Origin: Desulfovibrionaceae bacterium
GTDB lineage: Bacteria > Desulfobacterota > Desulfovibrionia > Desulfovibrionales > Desulfovibrionaceae
Direction of reading: 5' to 3'
DNA length: 47,726 nucleotides
Assembly (NCBI GenBank): GCA_016932995.1
Contig: JAFGBU010000021.1
Span: forward strand, 1-47,726
Shown here piece by piece: positions 7,342-15,312 of the stretch; positions within the stretch are counted from its first letter, which is position 1; every line of letters begins with the position of its first letter. The position numbers and the translations under genes were made by a program. Under the pieces are notes generated by a model. The model saw only the letters and a list, made by a program, of their open reading frames with translations. It did no database searches and had not been told where the DNA came from.

Positions 7342-8207
7342 ACAGGAAGAATCTCATCGGGATATTGATCTGCGGCGCGGTGTTCGCGGGCAGTTTCCTG
7401 CTCACCGGCGGGCTCGCGGCCTACTGGAACCTGGCCGCGTTCCTGGTCGTGTTCTCGGGCCTGTTCGCCTGCCTGTTCATGAGCTACCCGTTCTCCAAGA
7501 TAAGAAACGCCCTGTCCGTGGCCGGGAACGTGTACCGCTCCGAGCCGCCCACGCCCAAGGACATCGTGGACACGCTCCTGGATCTGGCGGTCAAGAGCAA
7601 GGTCGACGGCCTGCTCAGCCTGGAGAAGATGACCGAGAGGACCTCGCTGTCCTTTCTCAAGAACGCGCTCACCTTTCTGGTCGACAACTACAAGGAGGAC
7701 GAGATCAGGGACGTGCTCTCCTCGGAGATGGGCTTCTTCAGCCTGCGCAGGCGCCAGAGCGAGCGCGTCTTCCAGACCATGGCCCGGACCGCCCCGGCCT
7801 TCGGCGTGGCCGGCAGCGTCATCGGGCTCATCGGGCTCTTGATGGGCATCAACGACACGGCCATCATCCTCAAGAGCATCCCCGTGGCCTTCATCTCCAC
7901 GCTCTACGGGCTCATCCTGGGCAACCTGGTCCTGGCCCCGATCGCCGAGAACATCAACTTCAACACCCGCACCGAGCTCTTGAACCAGAAGCTGATCATG
8001 GAGGGGATAATCGCCATCCGCAGGGAGGAGAACCCCTATAAGCTGGAGCGGGCCCTGACCGCGTTCCTCAGCCCCTGCGAGAGAAACGGCCAGACCGAGG
8101 CCGTCCGGGATATCACCAGGAAGTACATCCTCAGGCGCAAGGGTCCGGCCGGGGCCCTCGAGTCGGTCTTGGCCGAGGAGGACACGCCCCTGGCCAAGGT
8201 CTCCTGA
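7338..8207 (+). CDS. motA: MotA-like proton channel protein
   Basis: The 289-residue membrane protein has two N-terminal helices (about 7-25 and 30-48), a cytoplasmic loop with the Arg/Glu-rich segment that in MotA touches FliG, and two more helices (about 150-205). The conserved MotA prolines are seen in RTAPAFGVAGSVIGLIGLL and NLVLAPIAENI. It overlaps the MotB-like gene by 4 bases, so the two are translationally coupled. Together they would form an ion-driven stator. A terminator follows 25 bases downstream. Confidence 0.85.
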   Translation: MNRKNLIGILICGAVFAGSFLLTGGLAAYWNLAAFLVVFSGLFACLFMSYPFSKIRNALSVAGNVYRSEPPTPKDIVDTLLDLAVKSKVDGLLSLEKMTERTSLSFLKNALTFLVDNYKEDEIRDVLSSEMGFFSLRRRQSERVFQTMARTAPAFGVAGSVIGLIGLLMGINDTAIILKSIPVAFISTLYGLILGNLVLAPIAENINFNTRTELLNQKLIMEGIIAIRREENPYKLERALTAFLSPCERNGQTEAVRDITRKYILRRKGPAGALESVLAEEDTPLAKVS

Positions 8208-8231
8208 GCACACCCTCACTTGAAATCCGTC

Positions 8232-8268
8232 CGAGGCCCGGGGCTCAGTGCCCCGGGCCTCGTCTTTT
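8232..8268 (+). terminator. Rho-independent terminator after motBA
   Basis: A perfect 13-base-pair stem (CGAGGCCCGGGGC, 8232-8244, with 8250-8262) has a 5-base loop and is followed by TCTTTT. It ends the motB-motA operon and shows that the glucokinase frame should not be extended upstream past it. Confidence 0.88.
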
Positions 8269-8324
8269 CAGGGCCCGTTTTTTGGGATAGGTCCCGGACG
8301 GGGGCAGACGCCCAGGGGGAGGCC

Positions 8325-9275
8325 GTGACCAGGATTTTGGCCGCTGACATCGGCGGCACCAACGCCAGATTCGCCGTGTTCAAGGCCGCGCCCGGCCGGC
8401 TTGAGCCGGCCGGGTCCGTGTGGCTCGCGACCGGGGGGTTCGGGTCCATGGCCGCGCTCCTGGACGCGGCCCGCGAGGCGCTGCCCGGCCCGGAGGTCTC
8501 GGGAATCGACCTGGCCGTGTTCGCCGTGGCCGGTCCGGTCCGGGGCCGGACCAGGTGCAGTCCGCCGAACATCATTTGGTCCATCGACCTGGAGGACCCC
8601 GGCTGCTGCCCGGGCCTCGGCCGGGTCGCGCTCATCAACGACTTCACGGCCCAGGCCTTTGCCTGCCGCACCGAGGCCGTGGCCGAGGCCGTGGTCCTCC
8701 AGCCCGGCCGGCCGGACCCCGAGGCCGCGCTCGCGGTCATCGGCGCGGGCACGGCCCTGGGCCACTGCGCCCTGATCCCCCATGGCCGAGGCTTTGTGGC
8801 CGCGCCCTCCGAGGCCGGGCACGCGGCATTCGCCTTTGTCGGCCGGGCCGAGGAGGAGTTCCACGCCTTTCTGCTCAAGGCCCTGGATTTGCCCTATGCC
8901 TACGCGGACAAGGTCGTGTCCGGGCCGGGCCTGTCTTTGCTTCACCGCTTCCTGACCGGCCGGGACCTGACCCCGGACCAGGTGGCCCGGGACATCGATC
9001 CCCAGGGCGAGACCTGCCGCTGGTTTGCCCGCTTCTACGGCCGGGCCTGCCGCAACTACGCCCTGGCCGTGCTGGCCTCGGGCGGGGTCTACGTGTCCGG
9101 CGGGGTCGCGGCCAGGTGTCCGGCCCTGGTCGAGCACCCGGAGTTCTTGGCCGAGTTCGCGAACTCGCCCAGGCACCGCGACCTGCTCGAGGACATGCCC
9201 GTGTATCTGAACCGCAATGAAGACAGCGGCCTGTTCGGGGCCGCCTTTTACGGGCTGCTCTTGCTTGAGGCCTGA
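8325..9275 (+). CDS. glk: Glucokinase (Glk family)
   Basis: I choose GTG 8325, giving 316 residues starting VTRILAADIGGTNARF, the usual Glk N-terminus. A GGGGGAGG stretch is very close upstream (2 bases), so initiation may be weak. The ATP- and glucose-binding motifs are present: DIGGTNARF (phosphate 1), LINDFTAQA with the catalytic Asp, IGAGTALGH (phosphate 2), PSEAGHAAF (glucose contacts) and VYVSGGVAA (adenosine). It phosphorylates glucose to glucose 6-phosphate. Its 3' end overlaps the convergent galU gene by 28 bases. Confidence 0.9.
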   Translation: MTRILAADIGGTNARFAVFKAAPGRLEPAGSVWLATGGFGSMAALLDAAREALPGPEVSGIDLAVFAVAGPVRGRTRCSPPNIIWSIDLEDPGCCPGLGRVALINDFTAQAFACRTEAVAEAVVLQPGRPDPEAALAVIGAGTALGHCALIPHGRGFVAAPSEAGHAAFAFVGRAEEEFHAFLLKALDLPYAYADKVVSGPGLSLLHRFLTGRDLTPDQVARDIDPQGETCRWFARFYGRACRNYALAVLASGGVYVSGGVAARCPALVEHPEFLAEFANSPRHRDLLEDMPVYLNRNEDSGLFGAAFYGLLLLEA

Positions 9276-10120
9276 TTCGGGTCCAGGTCCCGGGCGGCCT
9301 CCACGCACTGGCGGTAGCCCTCGGGATTGCCTACATCGAAGATGCTCCCGGCCAGGCGCAGGCCCCAAAACTCGATTTTTTGTTCGAGCATCAGCCTGCG
9401 GACCTTGTTGTCCGTGAGCTCATTCGTGAACCCGGCCCGCTGGGCCCGGGCGATGAGCTCGAAGAAGTGGGGCAGGGCCAGGTATATCCCGCAGGTCCTG
9501 AGCTCGCCCGGAAACCTCGGCCTGAAGGCCCCGGGCCCTTTTTCCAGGAACGCCCTGATCCGGAACAGGCCGTGTTCTTCCCCTTCCAGATCGACCCGGC
9601 CCGAGTCGCTGACCCCGGCGGCATTTTTTTCGTCCACGGCCATGAGCCCGACCATGTCCCCGGGCCTTTCGGCGAACGCGGCCAGAAGCTCGCAAAGCGC
9701 GTTGGGCCCGGCCAGGCGCACGTTGTCCGGGTAGATCACGGCCACGGGCCGGTTCGCGGCGAATCTTTGGGCCAGGGCCAGGGCCGGGCACTCGCCGCGC
9801 GGCTCCTGCTGGTGGAGGACCTCGATGTCCAGGGCCTTGCGGATGCGCGCCATGTCCAAGGCCGCGGCGGGGTAGCGTTCGGCCGCGAACCCCGGGTCAG
9901 TGAGGTAGCGTTCGAGGTCCTGCTTGCCGGGCCGCACGATTACGGCCGCGCGTCTTATTCCGGCCTCCAGGGCCTCGGCCAGGGCGTACTGGATGGCCGG
10001 CCTGCCGGCTATGGGCAAAAGTTCTTTTGGTAGATTAGGCGCCAGGTCCGGCCGGACCCCGCGCATGCGCGTGCCCAGGCCCGCGGCCGGGATGAGGACG
10101 CTTTGTGGCTGGCCGGGCAT
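9248..10120 (-). CDS. galU: UTP-glucose-1-phosphate uridylyltransferase
   Basis: The 290-residue nucleotidyltransferase makes UDP-glucose for cell-surface glycans. It has the family signature PAAGLGTRM, PKELLPIAGRPAIQYALAEA (with the catalytic Lys) and the PDNVRL metal-binding Asp region. Near the end, the FDVGNPEGYRQ segment matches the GalU C-terminus. The length is right for GalU rather than a glucose-1-phosphate thymidylyltransferase, although some uncertainty about the sugar remains. It is convergent with glk and overlaps its last 28 bases. A GC-rich hairpin separates it from porB upstream. Confidence 0.85.
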   Translation of the reverse strand: MPGQPQSVLIPAAGLGTRMRGVRPDLAPNLPKELLPIAGRPAIQYALAEALEAGIRRAAVIVRPGKQDLERYLTDPGFAAERYPAAALDMARIRKALDIEVLHQQEPRGECPALALAQRFAANRPVAVIYPDNVRLAGPNALCELLAAFAERPGDMVGLMAVDEKNAAGVSDSGRVDLEGEEHGLFRIRAFLEKGPGAFRPRFPGELRTCGIYLALPHFFELIARAQRAGFTNELTDNKVRRLMLEQKIEFWGLRLAGSIFDVGNPEGYRQCVEAARDLDPNQASSKSSP

Positions 10121-10144
10121 TGCGAACCCGTGGCTTGAGAGGGA

Positions 10145-10170
10145 GCGGGGGCCCCGTTCGGGGCCCCCGC
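10145..10170 (-). terminator. GC-rich hairpin between porB and galU
   Basis: GCGGGGGCCCCG (10145-10156) pairs perfectly with 10159-10170. It stands 5 bases past the porB stop codon. No T-run follows on the minus strand, so it may slow or protect the transcript end rather than terminate cleanly. Confidence 0.5.
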
Positions 10171-10175
10171 CGGGG

Positions 10176-11189
10176 TTACTTCTTCTTGGCCGCTTTTTTG
10201 GCCGGCGCGGCCTTGGCCTTGGGCTTCTTGGCCTTGGCCGGCTCCGGGTTGGTGGCCGCCACCAGCCTCTGGAGGTAGTCCAGGTTGCCGTCCACGGTCT
10301 GCTGGATAAAGGCCGCCTCCTTGTCCGAGAGGTGCCGGAACCTGCGCTGGGCCTTGAGGTAGTCGGTCACCGGCTGCGGCTTGGCGACCTTCTTGGTCAG
10401 GGCGAAGCGGCCGCCCACGACCTCGTAGAGCGGGAAGACATTGGTCTGCACCGCGAGCTTGGCGATCTCGATGGACTTGGACCCGGGCATGCCCCAGCCC
10501 GTGGGGCAGGGGGCGTAGATGTGGATGTAGCTCGGGCCGTCCACGCTGAGCGCCTTGCGCACCTTGTTCATCAGGTCCAGGTAGAAGGCCGGGCTGGCCG
10601 TGGCCACGTAGGGGATGCCGTGGGCCGCGGCGATGAGCGGCAGGTTCTTTTTCTGGGTGTGCTGGCCGATGCTCTTCTTGCCCGCCGGGGAGGTGGTCGT
10701 GGACGCGCCGTAGGGCGTGGAGCTGGAGCGCTGGATCCCGGTGTTCATGTACGCCTCGTTGTCCAGGCAGACGTACAGGAACTTGTGGCCGCGCTCAAAG
10801 GCCCCGGACAGGGCGCCGAACCCGATGTCCGCGGTGGAGCCGTCCCCGCCGAAGGCGATGATGTGCGGCCGGTCCTTGAGCGCGCCCCTGCGCATGAGGG
10901 CCTTGACCGCGGCCTCCACGCCCGAGGCCACGGCCGCCGCGTTCTCGAAGGCCACGTGTATCCAGGGGATCTTCCACGCGGTCTCGGGAAACGGCGAGCT
11001 GATGATCTCCATGCATCCGGTGGCGTTGGCCACTATGGTGTTCGGCCCGGCCGCCTTGGTGACCATGCCCATGGCCAGGACCTCGCCGCAGCCCTGGCAG
11101 GCGCGGTGTCCGGAGGAGACCATGCACTCCGTGGGCAGGTCCTTGGCCGTTATCTTTTCAAAACCGCTCAGGTCGATGTCTCTAAGCAT
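10176..11189 (-). CDS. porB: 2-oxoacid (probably pyruvate):ferredoxin oxidoreductase, beta subunit
   Basis: This 337-residue subunit binds thiamine diphosphate and part of an iron-sulfur cluster. Motifs are the CQGCGE cysteines, the TPP signature GGDGSTADIGFGALSGAF with the NEAYMNTG magnesium site, and a further cysteine in APCPTGW. The enzyme cleaves a 2-oxoacid to acyl-CoA and CO2 while reducing ferredoxin. It overlaps porA by 8 bases in the order porD-porA-porB. The last 20 residues are a Lys/Ala/Pro-rich tail (AKAKKPKAKAAPAKKAAKKK) absent from typical PorB proteins. Confidence 0.9.
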   Translation of the reverse strand: MLRDIDLSGFEKITAKDLPTECMVSSGHRACQGCGEVLAMGMVTKAAGPNTIVANATGCMEIISSPFPETAWKIPWIHVAFENAAAVASGVEAAVKALMRRGALKDRPHIIAFGGDGSTADIGFGALSGAFERGHKFLYVCLDNEAYMNTGIQRSSSTPYGASTTTSPAGKKSIGQHTQKKNLPLIAAAHGIPYVATASPAFYLDLMNKVRKALSVDGPSYIHIYAPCPTGWGMPGSKSIEIAKLAVQTNVFPLYEVVGGRFALTKKVAKPQPVTDYLKAQRRFRHLSDKEAAFIQQTVDGNLDYLQRLVAATNPEPAKAKKPKAKAAPAKKAAKKK

Positions 11190-12357
11190 TGCTGTTTAAC
11201 CCCCAGAGCGTGTAGGTTTTGGCCAGCTTCCTTTTTTTGGCCAGCCTGTACATCTCCTCGAAGTCGGCCACCGGCACGTCGCGGCCGCCGATCCCGGCGA
11301 TGATGTTGACGATCTCGGGCGCGTCCTTCAGGCCGTAGAACACGCTCTTTATCTCCTGGGCCACCGGGCCGCAGACCGAGCCCGGGCTGATGGCCCGGTC
11401 GATGACGATGAGCCGTTCGGCGCCCTTGCAGGCCTTGATGAACTCCTTGACCGGGAACGGCCGCCAGAGCCTGATGCGCGCCTGGCCCACGTCCTGGCCC
11501 TGGGCTATCAGGTTGTCCACCGCGCTCCAGCAGGTCTCGCCCAGCGAGCCCATGGTCACGAACAGGGTCTCGGCCTTTTTCCTGCCGTTGGTCTCCACCA
11601 GGTCGTACTTGCGGCCGAAGGTCTTGTTGACCTCGGCCAGGACCTCCTTGACCACGTCCAGGGAGTCGAGCAGGGCCTGCTCGCACTGCTTCTTGGCCTC
11701 CAGGTAGACCTCGGGCACGCCCACCGGGCCCAGGGTGGCCGGTTTCTTGGGGTCCAGGGTCAGAAGGGGTTTGTAGGTCGGCAGGAACTTGTCCACCACG
11801 GCCTGGTCCGGGAAGACTATGGGCTCGATCATGTGCGTGAGCATGAACCCGTCCATGTTCACGCAGGTCGGCAAAAGCACCCGCTTGTCCTCGGCGATCT
11901 TGAAGGCCGCCAGGGTCAGCTCCAGGGACTCCTGGCCGTCCTCCACGAAGAGCTGTATCCAGTTGATGTCCCGCTCGGTCATGATGTCCGAGTGGTCGTT
12001 CCAGATGGAGATCGGCCCGGACAGGGAGCGGTTGGCCACGGTCATGACTATGGGCAGGCGCATGGCCGAGGCGATGAACAGTATCTCGTGCATCAGGGCC
12101 AGGCCCTGGGCCGAGGTGGCGGTGTACACCCGGGCCCCGGCCGCAGAGGCGCCGACCGCCGCGCTCATGGCCGAGTGCTCGGACTCCACGGGCACGAACT
12201 CCGCGTCCAGCTCGCCGTTGGCCACGTAGGTCGAGAGCTCCTCCACGATGTGCGTCTGGGGGGTGATCGGGTAGGCCGAGATCACGTCCGCCTTGGCCAT
12301 CTTGACCGCGTCGGCCACGGCCAGGGACACCTCGATACCGATTCTCTTGGGCATCAC
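11182..12357 (-). CDS. porA: 2-oxoacid (probably pyruvate):ferredoxin oxidoreductase, alpha subunit
   Basis: The 391-residue alpha subunit carries the pyrimidine-binding half of the TPP site. It shows AYPITPQTHIVEELS, FVPVESEHSAMSAAVGASAAGARVYTATSAQGL and ANRSLSGPISIWNDHSD, which are standard for PorA and VorA. The C-terminal domain includes RLWRPFP and VIDRAISPG. Porphyrin-free, soluble, cytoplasmic enzyme of pyruvate or branched-chain oxoacid oxidation. It overlaps porD by 4 bases upstream and porB by 8 bases downstream. Pyruvate is the likely substrate, but a 2-oxoisovalerate (Vor) role cannot be excluded. Confidence 0.9.
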   Translation of the reverse strand: MMPKRIGIEVSLAVADAVKMAKADVISAYPITPQTHIVEELSTYVANGELDAEFVPVESEHSAMSAAVGASAAGARVYTATSAQGLALMHEILFIASAMRLPIVMTVANRSLSGPISIWNDHSDIMTERDINWIQLFVEDGQESLELTLAAFKIAEDKRVLLPTCVNMDGFMLTHMIEPIVFPDQAVVDKFLPTYKPLLTLDPKKPATLGPVGVPEVYLEAKKQCEQALLDSLDVVKEVLAEVNKTFGRKYDLVETNGRKKAETLFVTMGSLGETCWSAVDNLIAQGQDVGQARIRLWRPFPVKEFIKACKGAERLIVIDRAISPGSVCGPVAQEIKSVFYGLKDAPEIVNIIAGIGGRDVPVADFEEMYRLAKKRKLAKTYTLWGLNSNA

Positions 12358-12644
12358 TTATCCTCCATGACCATGGCGATCGCTTTTTTGGGGCATTCGT
12401 TGGCGCAGATCCCGCAGCCCTTGCAGTAGTCGAAGTCGGGCCTGAAGAATCCGTCCTTGCGCTCGGTGATGCAGAACTCGGGGCAGTACACGGCGCACAG
12501 GCCGCACTTGATGCACTTGTCCTCGTCAAGGACCGGGATCAGGGTCCGCCAGGCCCCGGTCTTGAGGTTGGCGGCGTTGCCCGGTTCGAGGATGGCCGCG
12601 CCCAGGGCCAGGTCCTGCCAGGCGCAGATGCTGTTTTTGGTCAT
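12354..12644 (-). CDS. porD: 2-oxoacid:ferredoxin oxidoreductase, delta (ferredoxin-like) subunit
   Basis: The 96-residue subunit holds two [4Fe-4S] clusters, seen as CIKCGLCAVYCPEFC and CKGCGICANECPKK. The N-terminal part (TGAWRTLIPVLDEDKC) matches PorD. It carries electrons from the catalytic subunits to free ferredoxin. It is the first gene of the porDAB operon and has a strong AAGGAGG site. The gamma subunit needed for a complete enzyme is missing here but is present at 22391-22936. Confidence 0.93.
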   Translation of the reverse strand: MTKNSICAWQDLALGAAILEPGNAANLKTGAWRTLIPVLDEDKCIKCGLCAVYCPEFCITERKDGFFRPDFDYCKGCGICANECPKKAIAMVMEDK

Positions 12645-12695
12645 TGGTTCCTCCTTGAAGTCTGCGGGCTGCGATGCTGGTTGTCGCAGAAGGGT

Positions 12696-12724
12696 TTTCT
12701 AGCAGATTTTTTTGCCGGAGACAA
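12696..12724 (-). promoter_or_regulatory. Candidate promoter of porDAB
   Basis: On the minus strand TTGTCT (12724-12719) and TAGAAA (12701-12696) are 17 bases apart, in an A/T-rich stretch about 52 bases upstream of the porD ATG. Four of six bases match consensus in each element. Confidence 0.5.
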
Positions 12725-12769
12725 AAAAAAATGGTGGACGGCCGCTGGGCCCCATGAACGGCCCGGGCC

Positions 12770-13555
12770 CTAGCCCAGGAGCCCGGAGGCCGCGGCCATC
12801 AGGTCCTCCAGCTCGGCGTCGCCGAGCCCCAGCCGGCGGGCCAGCTTCTCGATCTCCTGGCCGGGGCTGAACAGCGGGTAGTCGCTGCCGAACAGGATGC
12901 GCTCTTTGGGGTGGCGGCGGAAGAGCTCCTCCAGGGTCGCCTGGTCGATGAACCCCAGGGTGCTGGAGGTGTCGAACCAGACCTCTCTTCCGGCCAGATG
13001 CTCCAGGGACCACTTCCAGTGCAGATAGCCGCCCATGTGCGCGGCGATGATCTCGGCCCTTGGGAAGTCGTCCAGGAGCCGGGCGGCCTTGATCGGGCAG
13101 GAGGGGTTCTTTTCCGGGGGCAGGGCGTCGCCCACGTGGAGCATGACGATGAAGCGTCCGGCGACCATCTCCATGATCTTGTAGAACCCCGGGTCGTCCA
13201 GGCGGAAGCCCTGGAAGTCCGCGTGGAACTTGATCCCCCGGATGCCGTTTTCCTCCAGGCGCGCGAGCTCGGCCTCGGGGTCCCTGAATTCCGGGTGCAT
13301 GGTCCCGAAGGGGATGACCTCGGGGTGCGCCCTGCCGAGTTCCAGGGCCCAGTCGTTGGCCGGCGTGACCTGGGAGGGGTCCATGGCCGCGGTGAAGACC
13401 ACGACCTTGTCCAGGCCGGCCCTGCGGGCCCGGGCGAGCAGGTCCTCGATGGTGCCGTCGCCCTGGGCCGGGATGCCGTAGTGGCCTTCGAGCCGGGCCA
13501 GGACCTTGGGCGCGATCTTGGGGTGGAAGGCGTGGCTGTGGACGTCGATGAGCAT
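12770..13555 (-). CDS. Amidohydrolase family metal-dependent hydrolase
   Basis: The 261-residue protein has a TIM-barrel amidohydrolase layout. The metal-binding HSH motif (DVHSHAFHP, His6 and His8) opens the chain, followed by KFHADF, MLHVGD, AAHMGG and the late FGSDYPLF with the catalytic Asp. It belongs to the amidohydrolase-2 type (TatD- or ACMSD-like hydrolases and decarboxylases). The substrate is unknown. It stands between the thioesterase and the porDAB operon, on the same strand, with 118 bases upstream and 125 bases downstream. A T-run on the minus strand at about 12723-12731 may help terminate it. Confidence 0.8.
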   Translation of the reverse strand: MLIDVHSHAFHPKIAPKVLARLEGHYGIPAQGDGTIEDLLARARRAGLDKVVVFTAAMDPSQVTPANDWALELGRAHPEVIPFGTMHPEFRDPEAELARLEENGIRGIKFHADFQGFRLDDPGFYKIMEMVAGRFIVMLHVGDALPPEKNPSCPIKAARLLDDFPRAEIIAAHMGGYLHWKWSLEHLAGREVWFDTSSTLGFIDQATLEELFRRHPKERILFGSDYPLFSPGQEIEKLARRLGLGDAELEDLMAAASGLLG

Positions 13556-13587
13556 CTCGATCTTGCCTTGGTTGTTGCAGACGACAA

Positions 13588-13605
13588 ACGGGCCCTGCGG
13601 CCCGT
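13588..13605 (-). terminator. Small hairpin after the thioesterase gene
   Basis: ACGGGCC (13588-13594) pairs with GGCCCGT (13599-13605) across a 4-base loop. On the minus strand it is followed by TTTGT. It may attenuate transcription from apgM-ybgC into the amidohydrolase gene. Confidence 0.35.
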
Positions 13606-13673
13606 CCCTTGGATTTCTTGCCCCATGGGCAGGGCAAAGTCAAAGGTCTTTCAGGTCCTTGAACAAGGGGCCC

Positions 13674-14096
13674 CTATTTGCCGAACAGCTCCTTTAGCCA
13701 GTCCGGGACGCGCACCGGCCTGCCCGCGGGATTGACGCAGGCGTGCTCGGTCTCGCCCGTGGCCGCGACGTCCTTCCTGTCGCTCGTGCGGACCTCGTAG
13801 GCGAAGCGCATGGAGGCCCGGCCCCAGTGGCTTATGGCGCAGCGCACCCAGATGTGCTGGTCGTAGCGCAGGGGCGTGCGAAACCGGCAGCAGGCCTCGC
13901 GCACGGGCAGAAATATGCCCTTTTCCTCGACCCGGGCGTAGCTCATGCCCCGCTCGCGGATGAACTGGCTGCGCGCCCTTTCGAACAGGTGCAGGTACTC
14001 GCCGTAGTAGACCACGCCCATGGCGTCGGTCTCGCCGTAGGACACGAAGTGGCCGTACCAGGTGTCGGGGCTGGGGAATTGGTCCTTGTCCGTCAT
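13674..14096 (-). CDS. YbgC/FadM-like acyl-CoA thioesterase
   Basis: This 140-residue hotdog-fold protein has the 4-hydroxybenzoyl-CoA thioesterase motif YGETDAMGVVYYGEYLHLFERAR, with the catalytic Asp and the active-site Tyr/Glu region. Proteins of this type hydrolyse short- or long-chain acyl-CoAs. In many Proteobacteria the related ybgC lies in the tol-pal operon, whereas here it follows apgM with a 4-base overlap. The substrate is not predictable. Confidence 0.85.
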   Translation of the reverse strand: MTDKDQFPSPDTWYGHFVSYGETDAMGVVYYGEYLHLFERARSQFIRERGMSYARVEEKGIFLPVREACCRFRTPLRYDQHIWVRCAISHWGRASMRFAYEVRTSDRKDVAATGETEHACVNPAGRPVRVPDWLKELFGK

Positions 14097-15289
14097 GATC
14101 TTGATTTGATCCTCTCCAGGCAGAAGCGCAGCAGCTCGTGGCCCTGCTCGAGCGCGAGCCCGGTCTGGGCGGCCAGGGCCTCGCTGAACCCGGCCAGGCC
14201 CGAGCCTTGGCAGCCCGGGTAGTTCAGGATGAACGGCACCGGGTCCGGGGCGTGGGTCCTGGTCTTAATCGGGGTCAGGTGGTCGCAGGCCACGAGCCAG
14301 GCCGCGTCTTGGCCGGCCAGGGCCTGCCTCAGGGGTCCGACCACTTGGGCGTCGAAGCGGGCCACGGCCTCGGTCTTGTCCGCGGCGTTTCCGGCGTGGC
14401 CGCACTCGTCCGGGCCCTCCAGGTGCACGAACACGAAGTCCCCGCGCGTAAGGAACTCCAGGGCCGCCTCGACCTTGCCCTGGTAGTCGGTGTCCACAAG
14501 GCCGGTGGCCCCGGCGACCTCGATGACCTCCATGTTCGCGGCCCGGCCCAGGCCCTTGATCAGGTCCACGGCCGAGATGACCGCGCCCTTGAGGCCGTAG
14601 GCGGACTTGAAGTCCGGGAGCGCGAGCGGCCTTCCCTGGCCCCAGGGCCAGACCGCGTTGGCCTTGGTGGCCGCCGCGGTCAATTGCAGCCGCGCGCAGG
14701 CCAGGTGCACCAGGTCCCAGAGCCGGACGCTCCGGGAGAACAGGGTCATGTCCGGCCGGATGGATTGGCCGCTGATGTCGTGGGGCGGGCTTATGTTCAG
14801 CGCGGCCTCCTCGGAGTCCGCGCCCTGGCGCTGGACCAGGAGGTGCCGGTACTGCACGCCGGGATGAAAGCTGAACACCTCGTCGCCGAGCTCGTTTTGG
14901 AGGTCCTGGATGATCGGGGCGGACTGCTCGGTCTTGATGTGCCCGGCCGAGTAGTCGAGCATCTTGCCGAAGGGCGAGAAGTCGCTGACCGTGACCAGGT
15001 TCAGGCGCCAGACCAGGTCGTCGGCCGCGAGCTCAAGGCCCTGGGCCGCGGCCTCTATGGGCCCCCGGCCGGTGTGGAACCTGGCCGGGTCGAATCCGAG
15101 CAGGGCCATGTTGGCGATGTCCGAGCCCGGGGGCAGGCCCTTGGGCACGGTGCGGCAGAGCCCGACCAGGCCGGTCGCGGCCAGGGCGTCCATGTTCGGG
15201 GTTTCGGCCGCCTCCAGGGGCGTTTTGCCGTCCAGCTCCTTGAGCGGCCAATCGCCCATGCCGTCGGCGATGAGAAACAGGATTTTCAT
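14093..15289 (-). CDS. apgM: Cofactor-independent phosphoglycerate mutase, archaeal type
   Basis: The 398-residue enzyme belongs to the alkaline phosphatase superfamily and interconverts 3- and 2-phosphoglycerate. Key sites are IADGMGD (metal-binding Asp9), PNMDALAATG, the nucleophile region PPGSDIANMALLGFDP (Ser56) and GRGPIEAAAQG. Later come HLEGPDECGHAGN and CDHLTP with metal-binding His and Asp residues. The length and motifs are those of ApgM, not the larger GpmI. It overlaps the thioesterase gene by 4 bases and starts 23 bases after the stop of the BglII-like gene, so the two may share a transcript. Confidence 0.92.
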   Translation of the reverse strand: MKILFLIADGMGDWPLKELDGKTPLEAAETPNMDALAATGLVGLCRTVPKGLPPGSDIANMALLGFDPARFHTGRGPIEAAAQGLELAADDLVWRLNLVTVSDFSPFGKMLDYSAGHIKTEQSAPIIQDLQNELGDEVFSFHPGVQYRHLLVQRQGADSEEAALNISPPHDISGQSIRPDMTLFSRSVRLWDLVHLACARLQLTAAATKANAVWPWGQGRPLALPDFKSAYGLKGAVISAVDLIKGLGRAANMEVIEVAGATGLVDTDYQGKVEAALEFLTRGDFVFVHLEGPDECGHAGNAADKTEAVARFDAQVVGPLRQALAGQDAAWLVACDHLTPIKTRTHAPDPVPFILNYPGCQGSGLAGFSEALAAQTGLALEQGHELLRFCLERIKSRS

Positions 15290-15312
15290 GAATTTGTTCT
15301 GTGGATTACGGG

